Of a DNA stretch of 64,000 nucleotides, positions 1 to 9,035 are shown in pieces (position 1 is the stretch's first letter; each line of letters starts with the position of its first letter). Source of the DNA: Flagellimonas ochracea (GTDB lineage Bacteria > Bacteroidota > Bacteroidia > Flavobacteriales > Flavobacteriaceae). The stretch covers positions 186,001-250,000 of the forward strand of contig NZ_JAAABI010000004.1 of NCBI RefSeq assembly GCF_009903685.1, given 5' to 3'. Below the pieces are notes generated by a model, which did no database searches, was not told where the DNA came from, and saw only the letters and a program-made list of their open reading frames with translations. The translations under genes and the position numbers were made by a program.

Positions 1-2027
1 ATATTTTTGGAAAATCACCAAAAGATATTTTCAGTGAATTTGATGGCAAAGATTATGAGGAAACCATTTTTGATGGGGATGTAAAATATCATTTGGGCTG
101 GACATCGATGCGGGAGACGGACTCAGGAAAGATGGTAAATATGAACATTGCACCCAATCCTTCCCATTTGGAAACCGTTAATTCTATTGTTGAGGGAATC
201 ACCAGGGCAAAACAAGACAGAGACCACCAAAACAATATTTCGGAGGTACTTCCCATTTTGGTTCACGGTGATGCTGCTTTTGCGGGTCAAGGTGTGGTTT
301 ACGAAGTTATTCAGATGGCCCGTTTGGATGGATACCAAACAGGGGGCACCATACATATCGTGGTCAACAACCAAATCGGGTTCACCACCAACTATTTGGA
401 TGGGAGGTCATCTACCTATTGCACAGATGTTGGCAAGGTTACCCTATCACCAGTGTTGCACGTAAATGCAGATGATGCCGAGGCTGTGGTTCACGCATCC
501 ACTTTTGCTCTCGAATATCGCATGCGTTACAAACGAGATGTGTTTTTGGATTTACTGGGATACAGAAAGTATGGCCATAACGAAGGGGATGAACCCAAAT
601 TCACACAGCCCTTACTCTATAAATCGATTTCTAAACACAAAAACCCTCGCGATATTTATGCCGAGAGACTACTTGCCGAAGGAATCATTGATAAAGACTA
701 TGTAAAAACCCTGGAGACCGAATATAAAAAGAGTCTTGAGGAAGACTTGATGGATTCCCGAAAAATAGAAAAAACCAGGATTACGCCGTTCATGGAAGAT
801 GAATGGGAAGGGTTCACACAAGTGGTAGAAGATGCCATGCTCGGTCCCGTTGACACATCTTTTGATTTAAAGAAATTGGATGAGGTGGCCAAAAGCATTA
901 CTGCACTCCCCGAAGGAAAAAAATTCTTAAGGAAACTGGAAAGACTGGTCGACTCCAGACGAAAGATGTACTTCGAAGACAACCAGCTCGATTGGGCCAT
1001 GGGCGAACTTTTGGCCTATGGGTCGCTTATCGAAGAAGGTTTTGATGTCCGCATGACCGGTCAGGATGTGGAGCGGGGAACATTCTCCCATCGACATGCA
1101 GTTATCAAGACCGAAATGCACGAAGAAGAAGTAGTCTTATTGAACGATTTGGGCAAGAACCAAAACGGGAAATTCCACATCTACAATTCCTTACTTTCAG
1201 AGTATGCGGTAGTGGGGTTTGATTACGGTTACGCCATGGCAAGCCCAAAGACGTTAACGATTTGGGAGGCCCAGTTTGGAGATTTTAGCAATGGTGCCCA
1301 AATCATCATTGACCAATATATATCCTCGGCAGAGGACAAATGGAAACTACAGAACGGATTGGTACTCTTGTTGCCTCATGGCTATGAAGGTCAAGGAGCT
1401 GAGCATTCCTCCGGACGCATGGAGCGGTATCTTCAGTTGTGTGCCAAGGACAATATGTTTGTGGCCGATGTGACCACGCCAGCCAACATGTTCCATTTAT
1501 TGCGAAGACAAATGAAAGCCAATTTTAGAAAGCCTTTGGTGATTTTTACCCCAAAAAGTCTGCTGAGGCACCCAAAAGTGCTTTCAACAAAAGAGGAAAT
1601 GGCCAACGGAAGCTTTCAAATGGTTATTGATGATGACACCGCTAAAGCTTCAAACATTAAAACGTTGGTTTTCTGTACAGGTAAATTTTACTATGACCTC
1701 TTGGAACAAAGAGAAAAATTGCAACGCGATGATGTTGCCTTGGTCCGGTTGGAACAATTGTTCCCTTTGCCGGCACAAGAAATCAGAAAAATCATCAAAA
1801 AATATAAATCAGCGGACGATATTGTATGGGCCCAAGAAGAGCCAAGAAATATGGGAGCTTGGGGTCACCTGTTGATGCATTTGGAAGAAGCCAAACAATT
1901 TAGAGTTGCATCACGAAGATTTTATGGAGCTCCAGCTGCTGGCAGTGCGGTTCGTTCCCAAAGACGGCATGCCCAAGTAATAGAATATGTCTTTGACAAG
2001 GGCAAGGACAATATGTTAATTCGATAA
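1..2027 (+). CDS. sucA: 2-oxoglutarate dehydrogenase E1 component (5' end outside window)
   Basis: Thiamine-diphosphate-dependent E1 subunit that decarboxylates 2-oxoglutarate in the TCA cycle and passes the succinyl group to the E2 lipoyl arm. The frame is open from base 3, so the true start lies upstream. About 674 residues are visible; the family is usually near 930, so roughly the first quarter is missing. The visible part contains the family-typical segments HGDAAFAGQGVVYE, YGHNEGDEP and LLPHGYEGQGAEHSSGRMER. The end is intact at residues DKGKDNMLIR, 25 bases before sucB, which fits a sucAB operon. Internal methionine or TTG codons near base 93 are not the start, because homology-like sequence continues upstream of them. 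Confidence 0.95.
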   Translation, partial: IFGKSPKDIFSEFDGKDYEETIFDGDVKYHLGWTSMRETDSGKMVNMNIAPNPSHLETVNSIVEGITRAKQDRDHQNNISEVLPILVHGDAAFAGQGVVYEVIQMARLDGYQTGGTIHIVVNNQIGFTTNYLDGRSSTYCTDVGKVTLSPVLHVNADDAEAVVHASTFALEYRMRYKRDVFLDLLGYRKYGHNEGDEPKFTQPLLYKSISKHKNPRDIYAERLLAEGIIDKDYVKTLETEYKKSLEEDLMDSRKIEKTRITPFMEDEWEGFTQVVEDAMLGPVDTSFDLKKLDEVAKSITALPEGKKFLRKLERLVDSRRKMYFEDNQLDWAMGELLAYGSLIEEGFDVRMTGQDVERGTFSHRHAVIKTEMHEEEVVLLNDLGKNQNGKFHIYNSLLSEYAVVGFDYGYAMASPKTLTIWEAQFGDFSNGAQIIIDQYISSAEDKWKLQNGLVLLLPHGYEGQGAEHSSGRMERYLQLCAKDNMFVADVTTPANMFHLLRRQMKANFRKPLVIFTPKSLLRHPKVLSTKEEMANGSFQMVIDDDTAKASNIKTLVFCTGKFYYDLLEQREKLQRDDVALVRLEQLFPLPAQEIRKIIKKYKSADDIVWAQEEPRNMGAWGHLLMHLEEAKQFRVASRRFYGAPAAGSAVRSQRRHAQVIEYVFDKGKDNMLIR

Positions 2028-2052
2028 AGACAAAGTTTAAACGAGTATAGGA

Positions 2053-3273
2053 ATGGTTTTAGAAATGAAAGTTCCCTCACCAGGGGAATCCATAACAGAG
2101 GTCGAAATCGCAGAATGGTTGGTGGAAGATGGGGATTATGTTGAAAAAGATCAGGGCATAGCTGAGGTAGATTCAGACAAGGCCACTTTGGAGCTTCCCG
2201 CAGAGGAAAGTGGGATTATTACGTTGAAGGCTGAAGTGGGGGATGCGGTTGCCGTAGGTGAAGTGGTCTGCTTGATTGATACCAGCGCAGAAAAGCCAGA
2301 GGCTGATGGGGAGACCAAGGATGACAAAAAAGAAGAACCGAAAAAAGACGAGGCCGAAAAGGAACCCACTAAAGCAGAGCCAAGAAAAGAGACCTATGCT
2401 TCGGGAACTCCATCACCTGCTGCCAAGAAAATATTGGATGAGAAAGGCATTGAACCCGCATCAGTTTCTGGCACGGGAAGGGACGGACGTATCACCAAGG
2501 ACGATGCTGTAAAAGCGGTACCATCCATGGGCACCCCCACTGGAGGAAACCGGAGCGAGAGCCGTTCCAAACTTTCCATGCTAAGAAGAAAGGTGGCAGA
2601 GCGTTTGGTTTCGGCCAAGAACGAGACTGCGATGCTTACTACCTTTAATGAGGTGGACATGTCTCCGATATTTGAACTTCGTAAGCAATACAAAGAAGAA
2701 TTTAAGGAAAAACATGGTGTGAGCTTGGGCTTTATGTCCTTTTTCACCAAAGCGGTTATCAGAGCATTACAAATGTACCCGGCCGTAAATTCCATGATTG
2801 ATGGCAAGGAGATGATCACTTATGATTTCTGCGACATCAGCATAGCCGTTTCAGGCCCAAAAGGATTGATGGTGCCCGTTATTCGAAATGCAGAAAATCT
2901 CACATTTAGGGGTGTCGAAGCAGAAGTAAAGCGTTTGGCACTTCGCGCACGGGATGGCGAGATTACTGTAGATGAGATGACCGGCGGTACTTTTACCATT
3001 TCCAATGGAGGAGTGTTTGGTTCCATGTTGTCCACGCCAATAATCAACCCGCCGCAAAGTGGGATTTTAGGCATGCACAACATTGTTGAGCGACCCATAG
3101 TAAGGGATGGAGCCATTGCCATCGCACCGATTATGTACGTTGCCCTGTCCTACGATCATCGAATCATCGACGGAAAAGAATCCGTAGGATTTTTGGTCGC
3201 TGTAAAGGAAGCGCTCGAAAGCCCAGAGGAACTGTTGCTGGATGGCGATGTGAAAAAAGCCCTTGAGCTATAG
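2053..3273 (+). CDS. sucB: Dihydrolipoamide succinyltransferase, E2 of 2-oxoglutarate dehydrogenase
   Basis: E2 core enzyme moving the succinyl group from E1 to CoA through a swinging lipoyl arm. Of 406 residues, 1-77 form one lipoyl domain with the lipoylated lysine at K43 (DSDKATLEL). A charged Lys/Glu/Pro linker covers about 80-115. Residues about 120-155 are the peripheral-subunit-binding domain ([15 protein letters not shown]). From about 172 comes the catalytic acyltransferase domain with active-site H369 and D373 in YDHRIIDG. Length and single lipoyl domain match bacterial OdhB/SucB. It follows sucA by 25 bases. A REP-like repeat, not a clear terminator, follows it. Confidence 0.96.
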   Translation: MVLEMKVPSPGESITEVEIAEWLVEDGDYVEKDQGIAEVDSDKATLELPAEESGIITLKAEVGDAVAVGEVVCLIDTSAEKPEADGETKDDKKEEPKKDEAEKEPTKAEPRKETYASGTPSPAAKKILDEKGIEPASVSGTGRDGRITKDDAVKAVPSMGTPTGGNRSESRSKLSMLRRKVAERLVSAKNETAMLTTFNEVDMSPIFELRKQYKEEFKEKHGVSLGFMSFFTKAVIRALQMYPAVNSMIDGKEMITYDFCDISIAVSGPKGLMVPVIRNAENLTFRGVEAEVKRLALRARDGEITVDEMTGGTFTISNGGVFGSMLSTPIINPPQSGILGMHNIVERPIVRDGAIAIAPIMYVALSYDHRIIDGKESVGFLVAVKEALESPEELLLDGDVKKALEL

Positions 3274-3277
3274 CGTG

Positions 3278-3348
3278 CCATCACCTCGAGCGGAGTCGAT
3301 AGGTGGTGTATAGATTGCAATTTGGTTCTCGACTGCGCTCGAACTGAC
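3278..3348. repeat. REP-like intergenic palindromic repeat (copy 1)
   Basis: The spacer between convergent sucB and the protease gene carries two copies of a CGAGCGnAGTCGA-like core in opposite orientation: CTCGAGCGGAGTCGATAG, flanked by CACC/GGTG arms, and TCTCGACTGCGCTCGAACTG. Related cores occur at about 3812-3846 and 28346-28420, so this is a dispersed repeat family. Position between genes and palindromy are seen directly; calling it REP-like is inference. Confidence 0.6.
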
Positions 3349-3356
3349 AAATACTT

Positions 3357-3797
3357 TTATTTTTTTAGGTAGAGGTATTTGTTATCGTAGTCAATTACGG
3401 CCTTCCCCTTCTTAAGAATATCCGCTCCTATAATACCATCCACGGGCAGGGCATTGTGCGAAATTAAAGCTTGGTTCACATGGACCAAATCAAAGAGAAC
3501 AATTTTCTGTTTCTTTTTTTTCCAATTCCCAATTTGGATGCTATTATTGGAAGAGACCAGGGTTTCCATTTCAGTGGCTCCGGCTCCGGCAGCCTTTATT
3601 TCCGAAGTTTCGGAAACCATCTCAAAAAACTCAATTTTATCCATGCCCACACAGGTATTGGAGGCTCCGGTGTCCAAAATAAATCGCCCTGCAACCCCAT
3701 TGATTTTGGCAGCAATTTCAAAATGATTGGTCTCAGTAAATACCAAGGGTATCTTGATATAGTCCTTGGATTTCAGAAATTTTTTGAGTGATGCCAT
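3357..3797 (-). CDS. Retropepsin-like aspartic protease (clan AA)
   Basis: A 146-residue single-domain aspartyl protease-like protein. The hallmark is FILDTGASNTCV, with the catalytic Asp-Thr-Gly at residues 42-44, and a hydrophobic segment DGIIGADIL near residue 120 that matches the second conserved block of retropepsins. Such proteins work as homodimers, each monomer giving one DTG. There is no signal peptide or membrane segment, so a cytoplasmic place is expected; the substrate is unknown. The gene is monocistronic, convergent with sucB and divergent from tatD, with REP-like repeats on both sides. The family call is firm; the function is not. Confidence 0.85.
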   Translation of the reverse strand: MASLKKFLKSKDYIKIPLVFTETNHFEIAAKINGVAGRFILDTGASNTCVGMDKIEFFEMVSETSEIKAAGAGATEMETLVSSNNSIQIGNWKKKKQKIVLFDLVHVNQALISHNALPVDGIIGADILKKGKAVIDYDNKYLYLKK

Positions 3798-3811
3798 GTC
3801 GTTCTTTGAGC

Positions 3812-3846
3812 TTTGTCATGTTGAGCGCAGTCGAAGTATCCAGGTG
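3812..3846. repeat. REP-like repeat (copy 2)
   Basis: The segment GTCATGTTGAGCGCAGTCGA followed by AGTATCCAGGTG lies between the protease gene and tatD. Its GAGCGCAGTCGA core matches the copies near 3331-3342 (inverted) and 28393-28410. It lies just upstream of the tatD promoter. Confidence 0.55.
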
Positions 3847-3864
3847 TTTATTTCAAACTGAATA

Positions 3865-3895
3865 TTTCAGAACGTCTAAGATAAGCCTATTTTTG
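3865..3895 (+). promoter_or_regulatory. Bacteroidota-type promoter for tatD-ansA
   Basis: TTTC at 3865-3868, 19 bases, then TATTTTTG at 3888-3895. This matches the consensus TTTG-N19-TAnnTTTG with one mismatch in the -33 box. Only four bases separate the -7 box from the ATG at 3900, so the transcript would be leaderless or nearly so. Confidence 0.55.
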
Positions 3896-3899
3896 CCAC

Positions 3900-4667
3900 A
3901 TGATAATAACCGACACCCACGCCCATTTATATAGCGAAGCCTTTGATGATGACCGGGATGCTATGGTCCAACGAGCACTGGATGCTGGAGTGAAACGTTT
4001 TTTTATCCCAGCTATTGATTCTACGTATACACGTGCTATGCTAGATTTGGAAGCCAGTTATCTCGAAAATGTCTTCTTAATGATGGGGCTGCATCCCACA
4101 CATGTTAATGAAAATTATAAGCAAGAGTTGGCACACGTGGAAGAATGGCTTTCTAAAAGGAAGTTTTATGCTGTAGGTGAAATAGGTATCGACCTGTATT
4201 GGGACAAAACCTTTTTAAAACAACAACAAGAAGCCTTCGTGTATCAAATTCGATTGGCAAAAAAATATAAACTGCCCATTGTGATCCACAGCCGGGATTC
4301 TTTTGATGAAATCTTTGAAATTCTGGAACAGGAAAACGGAAAGGACTTGTTTGGTATTTTTCACTGTTTCACGGGAACCAAGGAACAGGCCAAAAGAGCC
4401 ATATCATACAACATGAAATTGGGCATTGGGGGAGTGGTCACCTTTAAAAATGGCAAGATTGACCAATTTTTAGGCAACATTGATTTGGAGCACGTTGTTC
4501 TGGAAACAGATTCGCCCTATTTGGCCCCTGTTCCATATCGCGGAAAGCGCAATGAAAGTTCTTATATAATTAAAGTATTGGAAAAACTTTCCCATATTTA
4601 CGGTAGGCCTGTGGAAGAAATAGCGGCAATTACCACAGAAAACTCAAAACATGTATTTGGAATTTAG
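3900..4667 (+). CDS. tatD: TatD family metal-dependent hydrolase/DNase
   Basis: TIM-barrel amidohydrolase-superfamily nuclease of 255 residues, the usual length. Metal-site motifs are complete: TDTHAH near the N-terminus (H7, H9), GEIGID with E94, IHSRD with H130, FHCFTG with H155, and ETDSPYL with D204. Family members are Mg-dependent 3'-5' exonucleases linked to DNA repair and turnover; the exact substrate cannot be read from sequence. The stop is followed after three bases by the asparaginase start, so the two are co-transcribed. The ATG at 3900 gives the standard MIITDTHAH start. Confidence 0.93.
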   Translation: MIITDTHAHLYSEAFDDDRDAMVQRALDAGVKRFFIPAIDSTYTRAMLDLEASYLENVFLMMGLHPTHVNENYKQELAHVEEWLSKRKFYAVGEIGIDLYWDKTFLKQQQEAFVYQIRLAKKYKLPIVIHSRDSFDEIFEILEQENGKDLFGIFHCFTGTKEQAKRAISYNMKLGIGGVVTFKNGKIDQFLGNIDLEHVVLETDSPYLAPVPYRGKRNESSYIIKVLEKLSHIYGRPVEEIAAITTENSKHVFGI

Positions 4668-4670
4668 TCC

Positions 4671-5702
4671 ATGAAAGCGAGAACCAAAATATTGTTGATC
4701 TACACAGGGGGTACTATCGGTATGGTTAAGGATTATCGAACCGGAGCTTTGAAAGCTTTTAATTTTGAGGAGCTCATTAAAAACATCCCTGAATTGGACC
4801 AACTCGATTGTGATTTAAAGGGTATTTCCTTCAAAAAACCAATTGATTCTTCCAATATGAACCCCAAATATTGGGGGTTGATTGCTTCCATAATCGAGGA
4901 GCACTACACGGAATACGACGGTTTTGTGGTCTTACATGGCAGCGACACCATGAGCTACTCGGCTTCCGCCCTCAGTTTTATGTTGGAAAATTTGGCAAAG
5001 CCCGTAATTTTTACAGGGTCTCAATTGCCAATTGGTGATTTAAGAACCGATGCCAAAGAGAATTTAATCACCTCCATAGAAATTGCGTCCCTTCAAGAAA
5101 AGGGTCGACCCGTAGTTCAAGAAGTAGGGCTGTATTTTGAATACAAACTTTACAGGGCCAACAGGACCACCAAGATCAATGCAGAGCATTTTGAGGCCTT
5201 TGCCTCTTTGAACCATCCACCTCTGGTAGAATCGGGGGTACACTTGAAGGTAGATGCGGCCAACTTGCGCAAATCATCATTAAAGAAAAAACCATTGAAG
5301 GTCCATAAAACCTTAAACGATAACGTAGCTATTTTAAAGCTTTTCCCAGGACTTAACAAAAATGTGCTTCATGCTGTTCTCGGAATTCCAGGATTAAAGG
5401 CATTGATATTGGAAACCTATGGAGCGGGCAATGCTCCTATGGACGATTGGTTTTTGGAGGCACTGGAAATTGCCATTTCCAATGGGTTGCACATAATCAA
5501 TGTGACACAGTGTTCGGGAGGTTCGGTGGCCATGGGACATTATGAAACGAGCAAACGACTGGATAACATGCAGATGGTTGATGGAAAGGATATTACAACG
5601 GAAGCCGCCGTAACCAAGGCAATGTACCTACTTGGGACCAATATTTCCAACAAATTGTTTAAGACAGTTTTTGAAACTTCGCTTAGGGGAGAGATGAGCT
5701 AA
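4671..5702 (+). CDS. ansA: Type I L-asparaginase
   Basis: Hydrolyses L-asparagine to aspartate and ammonia. It has 343 residues, no signal peptide and the cytoplasmic type I layout. The first catalytic block is YTGGTIGM (T15 is the likely nucleophile). The second is LHGSDTMSYSAS at 89-100, where a serine (S91) stands at the position held by threonine in the E. coli HGTDTM motif. The third is TDAKEN with K129. COG context and length exclude the periplasmic type II form. It lies in an operon with tatD. The T-to-S change keeps a hydroxyl and is probably tolerated. Confidence 0.92.
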   Translation: MKARTKILLIYTGGTIGMVKDYRTGALKAFNFEELIKNIPELDQLDCDLKGISFKKPIDSSNMNPKYWGLIASIIEEHYTEYDGFVVLHGSDTMSYSASALSFMLENLAKPVIFTGSQLPIGDLRTDAKENLITSIEIASLQEKGRPVVQEVGLYFEYKLYRANRTTKINAEHFEAFASLNHPPLVESGVHLKVDAANLRKSSLKKKPLKVHKTLNDNVAILKLFPGLNKNVLHAVLGIPGLKALILETYGAGNAPMDDWFLEALEIAISNGLHIINVTQCSGGSVAMGHYETSKRLDNMQMVDGKDITTEAAVTKAMYLLGTNISNKLFKTVFETSLRGEMS

Positions 5703-5770
5703 AATTAACGCCCCAAATTTCTATAACTAATAATTTTTTTGTTTATTGGACGGCCTAATTACGCATTAAT

Positions 5771-5858
5771 AGAGAGGTGGCCGAGTGGTCGAAGGCGCAC
5801 GCCTGGAAAGTGTGTATACACCAAAAGTGTATCGAGGGTTCGAATCCCTTCCTCTCTG
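5771..5858 (+). tRNA. tRNA-Ser (anticodon GGA)
   Basis: An 88-base cloverleaf with a long variable arm, as expected for serine. The acceptor stem AGAGAGG pairs with CCTCTCT, with discriminator G at 5858. The D arm is present. The anticodon stem CACGC/GTGTG encloses CTGGAAA, with GGA at 5805-5807. The T arm is GAGGG TTCGAAT CCCTT. CCA is not encoded. It lies alone between ansA and exbB. Confidence 0.96.
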
Positions 5859-5935
5859 CTAGGTATTTTAATTTTTCAATTGTAAAATTTTTATATCTTT
5901 AACATTATTAACTAACTAAATTTAAGTTTGACGAA

Positions 5936-6670
5936 ATGAAAAAAATATCCTTTACTCTGGCTGCTGCCGGAATGTTTGTTTTAGGAACTACGACTGCTTC
6001 TGCAGCCATGTTACAAGATGAAGCTGCGGCTGAAGCCAGCAAAGGTTTCACTCAGGTATTGAAAGAACAGTTTATCCAGGGAGGCCCTGCCTTTATGGGA
6101 ATTGTACTTCTTTGTCTAATTTTGGGATTGGCAGTTGCAATTGAAAGAATTATTTATTTGAATTTGGCGACTACCAATACAACCAAACTCAAACAACAAG
6201 TGGAAGATGCATTGGCATCTGGGGGTGTAGAGGCCGCCAAAGAGGTTTGCCGAAACACCAAAGGACCAGTTGCCTCCATATTTTACCAAGGTCTTGACAG
6301 AGCCGACGAAGGATTGGAATCCGCTGAAAAGGCTGTTGTTGCCTACGGAGGCGTGCAGATGGGACAATTGGAGAAAAACGTTTCTTGGTTGTCGCTTTTC
6401 ATCGCTATTGCACCCATGCTTGGGTTCATGGGTACGGTAATCGGTATGATTCAAGCCTTCCAGAAAATTGCAGCAGTAGGTAACTTGAGCGCATCCTTGA
6501 TTGCGGGTGACATCCAGGTTGCGTTATTGACAACCGTTTTTGGTTTGATCACGGCAATTATCCTACAAATTTTCTATAACTATATCATTGCAAAAATCGA
6601 TAGTATCGTAAACGACATGGAAGACTCCTCCATATCCTTGATTGATATGTTGGCGGCACACAAGAAATAA
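5936..6670 (+). CDS. exbB: MotA/TolQ/ExbB proton channel family protein
   Basis: Inner-membrane proton-channel subunit of an ExbB-ExbD energy transducer that powers TonB-dependent outer-membrane transport or a related task. It has 244 residues. The N-terminal segment ending TTTASAAML looks like a signal sequence, common in Bacteroidota ExbB proteins. Three membrane helices follow: about 57-78, 149-172 and 195-222. The conserved block FIAIAPMLGFMGTVIGMI is clear, as are a cytoplasmic loop and the LLTTVFGLITAI helix. It heads a four-gene operon with a small membrane protein and two ExbD proteins. Confidence 0.93.
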   Translation: MKKISFTLAAAGMFVLGTTTASAAMLQDEAAAEASKGFTQVLKEQFIQGGPAFMGIVLLCLILGLAVAIERIIYLNLATTNTTKLKQQVEDALASGGVEAAKEVCRNTKGPVASIFYQGLDRADEGLESAEKAVVAYGGVQMGQLEKNVSWLSLFIAIAPMLGFMGTVIGMIQAFQKIAAVGNLSASLIAGDIQVALLTTVFGLITAIILQIFYNYIIAKIDSIVNDMEDSSISLIDMLAAHKK

Positions 6671-6696
6671 TTACGAATTAAAAACTATCGAGAATC

Positions 6697-7134
6697 ATGA
6701 ATAAACTAGTAAAAATAGCACTAATTGTCATCGGATTGATAGCGGCCGTACTTTGGTTCTCGCTACCATCCGCTGATGATCCAGATGCCATCAATAGTGG
6801 TTCCATGAACTTTATGTTCATTATTATGTACCTATTGTTGGCGATAGCCGTGGTGGCGTCCGTGTTTTTTGGACTCAAAAAACTATTGTCCACCCCTGGA
6901 AGCCTCAAAAAATCCTTGTTTGCCATTGGTGGACTGGCCATTGTCGTTGCGATATCCTACGGATTGTCGTCTGATAATATGGCTGTTGTTGAAACCATGT
7001 CGGAACGAGGAGTGGAAACTACGGAAAGTACCGTTAAAAATATTGGCATGGGACTGAATGTATTTTTCATTCTAACCTTGGTTGCCGTTATTCTGATGGT
7101 GGTGCCTGGATTGAAGAAAATGTTTGTAAAGTAA
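6697..7134 (+). CDS. Small four-helix membrane protein of the exbB-exbD operon
   Basis: I do not recognise a named family. Its 145 residues hold four hydrophobic segments: about 4-24 (VKIALIVIGLIAAVLWF), 33-55, 73-92 and 120-142. A short polar stretch rich in Glu and Thr (about 97-115) lies between helices three and four. It sits 26 bases after exbB and 11 bases before the first exbD, so it should be made with the transducer and may be an accessory subunit of that complex. That role is inferred from position only. Confidence 0.8.
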   Translation: MNKLVKIALIVIGLIAAVLWFSLPSADDPDAINSGSMNFMFIIMYLLLAIAVVASVFFGLKKLLSTPGSLKKSLFAIGGLAIVVAISYGLSSDNMAVVETMSERGVETTESTVKNIGMGLNVFFILTLVAVILMVVPGLKKMFVK

Positions 7135-7145
7135 AAAAGTAAGTT

Positions 7146-7754
7146 ATGCCCAGAAGAAAAGGAGCTCCGGAAGTCAATGCCGGTTCCATGGCGGACATTG
7201 CGTTCCTGCTGTTAATCTTTTTCTTGGTTACCACAACCATAGAAACGGATGCAGGCTTGGACCGTATGCTACCACCCATTGATCCTCCAGAAGATGTAGA
7301 AGTTGTTATTAAACAAAAGAACATCTTCACGGTAAATATTAACAAAAATGGACAGCTGTTGGTTGAAGACAATCTGATGCAGCTAAGGGATTTAAGAAAA
7401 GCGGCTGTTGCATTTCTTGAAAACAATGGTGATGGAAGTTGCAATTATTGCAAAGGCAGGAAAGACGCTACTTCTTCGGATAATCCAGAAAAGGCCATTA
7501 TTTCACTAAAGAATGACAGGGAAACCAAGTATGCAACTTACATAACAGTTCAAAACGAACTGGTCGGTGCCTACAACGAATTAAGAAATCGAGAGGCCCA
7601 ACGTTTGTATGGCCGGGATTTTACCGAGATGGAAGCAGAATATTTGAACCCTGAAACTCCTTCCAACGTAAGGGATGACCTTAAGGATAAAGTAAAGCGT
7701 GTTCAGGATATGTTTCCACAGAAATTATCTGAAGCGGAAACCACAAGTAATTAA
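7146..7754 (+). CDS. exbD: ExbD/TolR family biopolymer transport protein (first copy)
   Basis: Single-pass proton-channel partner of ExbB. The N-terminal cytoplasmic tail is followed by the helix GSMADIAFLLLIFFLVTT, which carries the essential membrane aspartate (D17), and then a periplasmic domain. At 202 residues it is longer than classic ExbD (about 140). The extra length includes a GSCNYCKGRK insert with a CxxC (C99, C102) and a Glu-rich tail. Two ExbD proteins in a row suggest a heteromeric ExbD pair. The adjacent exbD copy begins 12 bases downstream. Confidence 0.92.
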   Translation: MPRRKGAPEVNAGSMADIAFLLLIFFLVTTTIETDAGLDRMLPPIDPPEDVEVVIKQKNIFTVNINKNGQLLVEDNLMQLRDLRKAAVAFLENNGDGSCNYCKGRKDATSSDNPEKAIISLKNDRETKYATYITVQNELVGAYNELRNREAQRLYGRDFTEMEAEYLNPETPSNVRDDLKDKVKRVQDMFPQKLSEAETTSN

Positions 7755-7766
7755 AGTTTAGATTTT

Positions 7767-8249
7767 ATGTCAAAGTTTGCAAAAAAGAAAGATGGGGATT
7801 TACCAGCGGTTTCAACCGCTTCTTTGCCCGATATCGTGTTCATGTTATTGTTCTTTTTTATGACAGTAACCACAATGAAGGATAGTTCCCTACTTGTTGA
7901 AAATACGCTTCCAAATGCATCCGAAACCAAGAAATTGGAAAAAAAGGATAGGGTAATCTACATTTATGTTGGCAAGCCTACACAGGAGTATGAGAAGGTT
8001 TTCGGAACAGAACCTAAAATACAACTGAACGATAAGTTCGCTAGCGTAGAAGAGGTCGGTTCCTATATTTTGGCCGAGCGTGCTAAAAAGCCTCAAGAAT
8101 TGCAAAATGTATTGACTACTGCTTTAAAGGTGGATAAGAATGCCAACATGGGTCTTATCACCGATATTAAACAAGAATTGCGGAAGGTGAACGCCCTTAA
8201 AGTGAATTATACCACTTACGAAGGAGATGCCTTCAACAATTTACAGTAA
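7767..8249 (+). CDS. exbD: ExbD/TolR family biopolymer transport protein (second copy)
   Basis: Second ExbD of the operon, 160 residues. The membrane helix is SLPDIVFMLLFFFMTVTT, with the proton-path aspartate D22. A periplasmic domain follows that has a beta-rich stretch RVIYIYVGKP and an alpha-helical end (NMGLITDIKQELRKV). It is clearly diverged from the first copy and lacks the CxxC insert. It is the last gene of the operon: a strong terminator begins 21 bases after the stop. Confidence 0.92.
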   Translation: MSKFAKKKDGDLPAVSTASLPDIVFMLLFFFMTVTTMKDSSLLVENTLPNASETKKLEKKDRVIYIYVGKPTQEYEKVFGTEPKIQLNDKFASVEEVGSYILAERAKKPQELQNVLTTALKVDKNANMGLITDIKQELRKVNALKVNYTTYEGDAFNNLQ

Positions 8250-8270
8250 TCAATAACTTAGATTTAGTGG

Positions 8271-8302
8271 AAAACGCTCCAAATTAATTTGGAGCGTTTT
8301 TT
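8271..8302 (+). terminator. Rho-independent terminator of the exbBD operon
   Basis: Perfect inverted repeat of 14 bp: AAAACGCTCCAAAT at 8271-8284, loop TA, and ATTTGGAGCGTTTT at 8287-8300, running into a T tract. It ends 43 bases before the chosen start of the next gene. Confidence 0.88.
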
Positions 8303-8345
8303 GTTTGGTGTCATGTATCTCTATCTTTATGCCACGTATACAACC

Positions 8346-9035
8346 ATGAAGAATTATCTTTTAGTCATACTGCTTCTACTTTGTTTCTTACTGGGCAATG
8401 CTCAGGATACACAAGATGGGGCTGTTTTCGATGAAAAATATCTGGAGGATCAGTTTTATCTTGGATTAGGGTTTAATTTTTTGTTGGATAGATCGGAGGA
8501 TGTTAACCAGCGAAGCCTTTCCTATAATTTTCAGTTGGGTTTCATTAAAGACATTCCGCTGAACAGCAGAAGAAACTTTGGTTTGGGGCTGGGTATTGGA
8601 TATGCAACCAACTCGTATTACAGTAATATTGGTGCCAGCGAAGTGGGAGACATTGTTGTTTACGAGGTTTTGACTTCAGATCAATTTAAGCGAAGCAAGT
8701 TGGAGACGCATACAGTAGAGTTTCCCTTAGAACTGCGTTGGCGAACTTCAACACTACAGTCGTACAAGTTTTGGAGGATTTATGCTGGGGCTAAACTCGG
8801 GTATGTGTTTAGCGGTCGATCAAGATTGGTGACTGACGAGGTGAGAAATGGTTTCTCAAATCCAGATATTCAGGACCTGCAGTATGGGCTCACACTCAGC
8901 TTTGGATACAATACTTGGAACATTCATGCCTACTATGCCCTAAACCCACTTTTGAAAGACGGTACGGTGCTGGACAATAATGAAACGATTGATTTAAGAG
9001 TCCTACGCATTGGTGTCATCTTCTACATTTTATAG
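8346..9035 (+). CDS. Outer-membrane beta-barrel protein (PorT/porin-like)
   Basis: A 229-residue protein that begins with a clear signal peptide, MKNYLLVILLLLCFLLGNAQ, cleaved after GNAQ. The start at 8346 is chosen because an upstream in-frame TTG would place the terminator stem inside the gene and bury the signal peptide. The rest is a run of amphipathic beta strands with alternating aromatic residues (QFYLGLGFNFLL, NFGLGLGIGYAT, WRIYAGAKLGYVF, LTLSFGYNTWNIHAYYAL), ending in the barrel-like C-terminus RIGVIFYIL. It resembles the PorT-family and outer-membrane-barrel fold of Bacteroidota. Whether it serves type IX secretion like true PorT cannot be told. Confidence 0.82.
   Translation: MKNYLLVILLLLCFLLGNAQDTQDGAVFDEKYLEDQFYLGLGFNFLLDRSEDVNQRSLSYNFQLGFIKDIPLNSRRNFGLGLGIGYATNSYYSNIGASEVGDIVVYEVLTSDQFKRSKLETHTVEFPLELRWRTSTLQSYKFWRIYAGAKLGYVFSGRSRLVTDEVRNGFSNPDIQDLQYGLTLSFGYNTWNIHAYYALNPLLKDGTVLDNNETIDLRVLRIGVIFYIL

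Noticed and set aside
8289..8345. TTG start for the outer-membrane barrel gene
   Set aside because: It lies within the exbBD terminator stem and precedes the real signal peptide.
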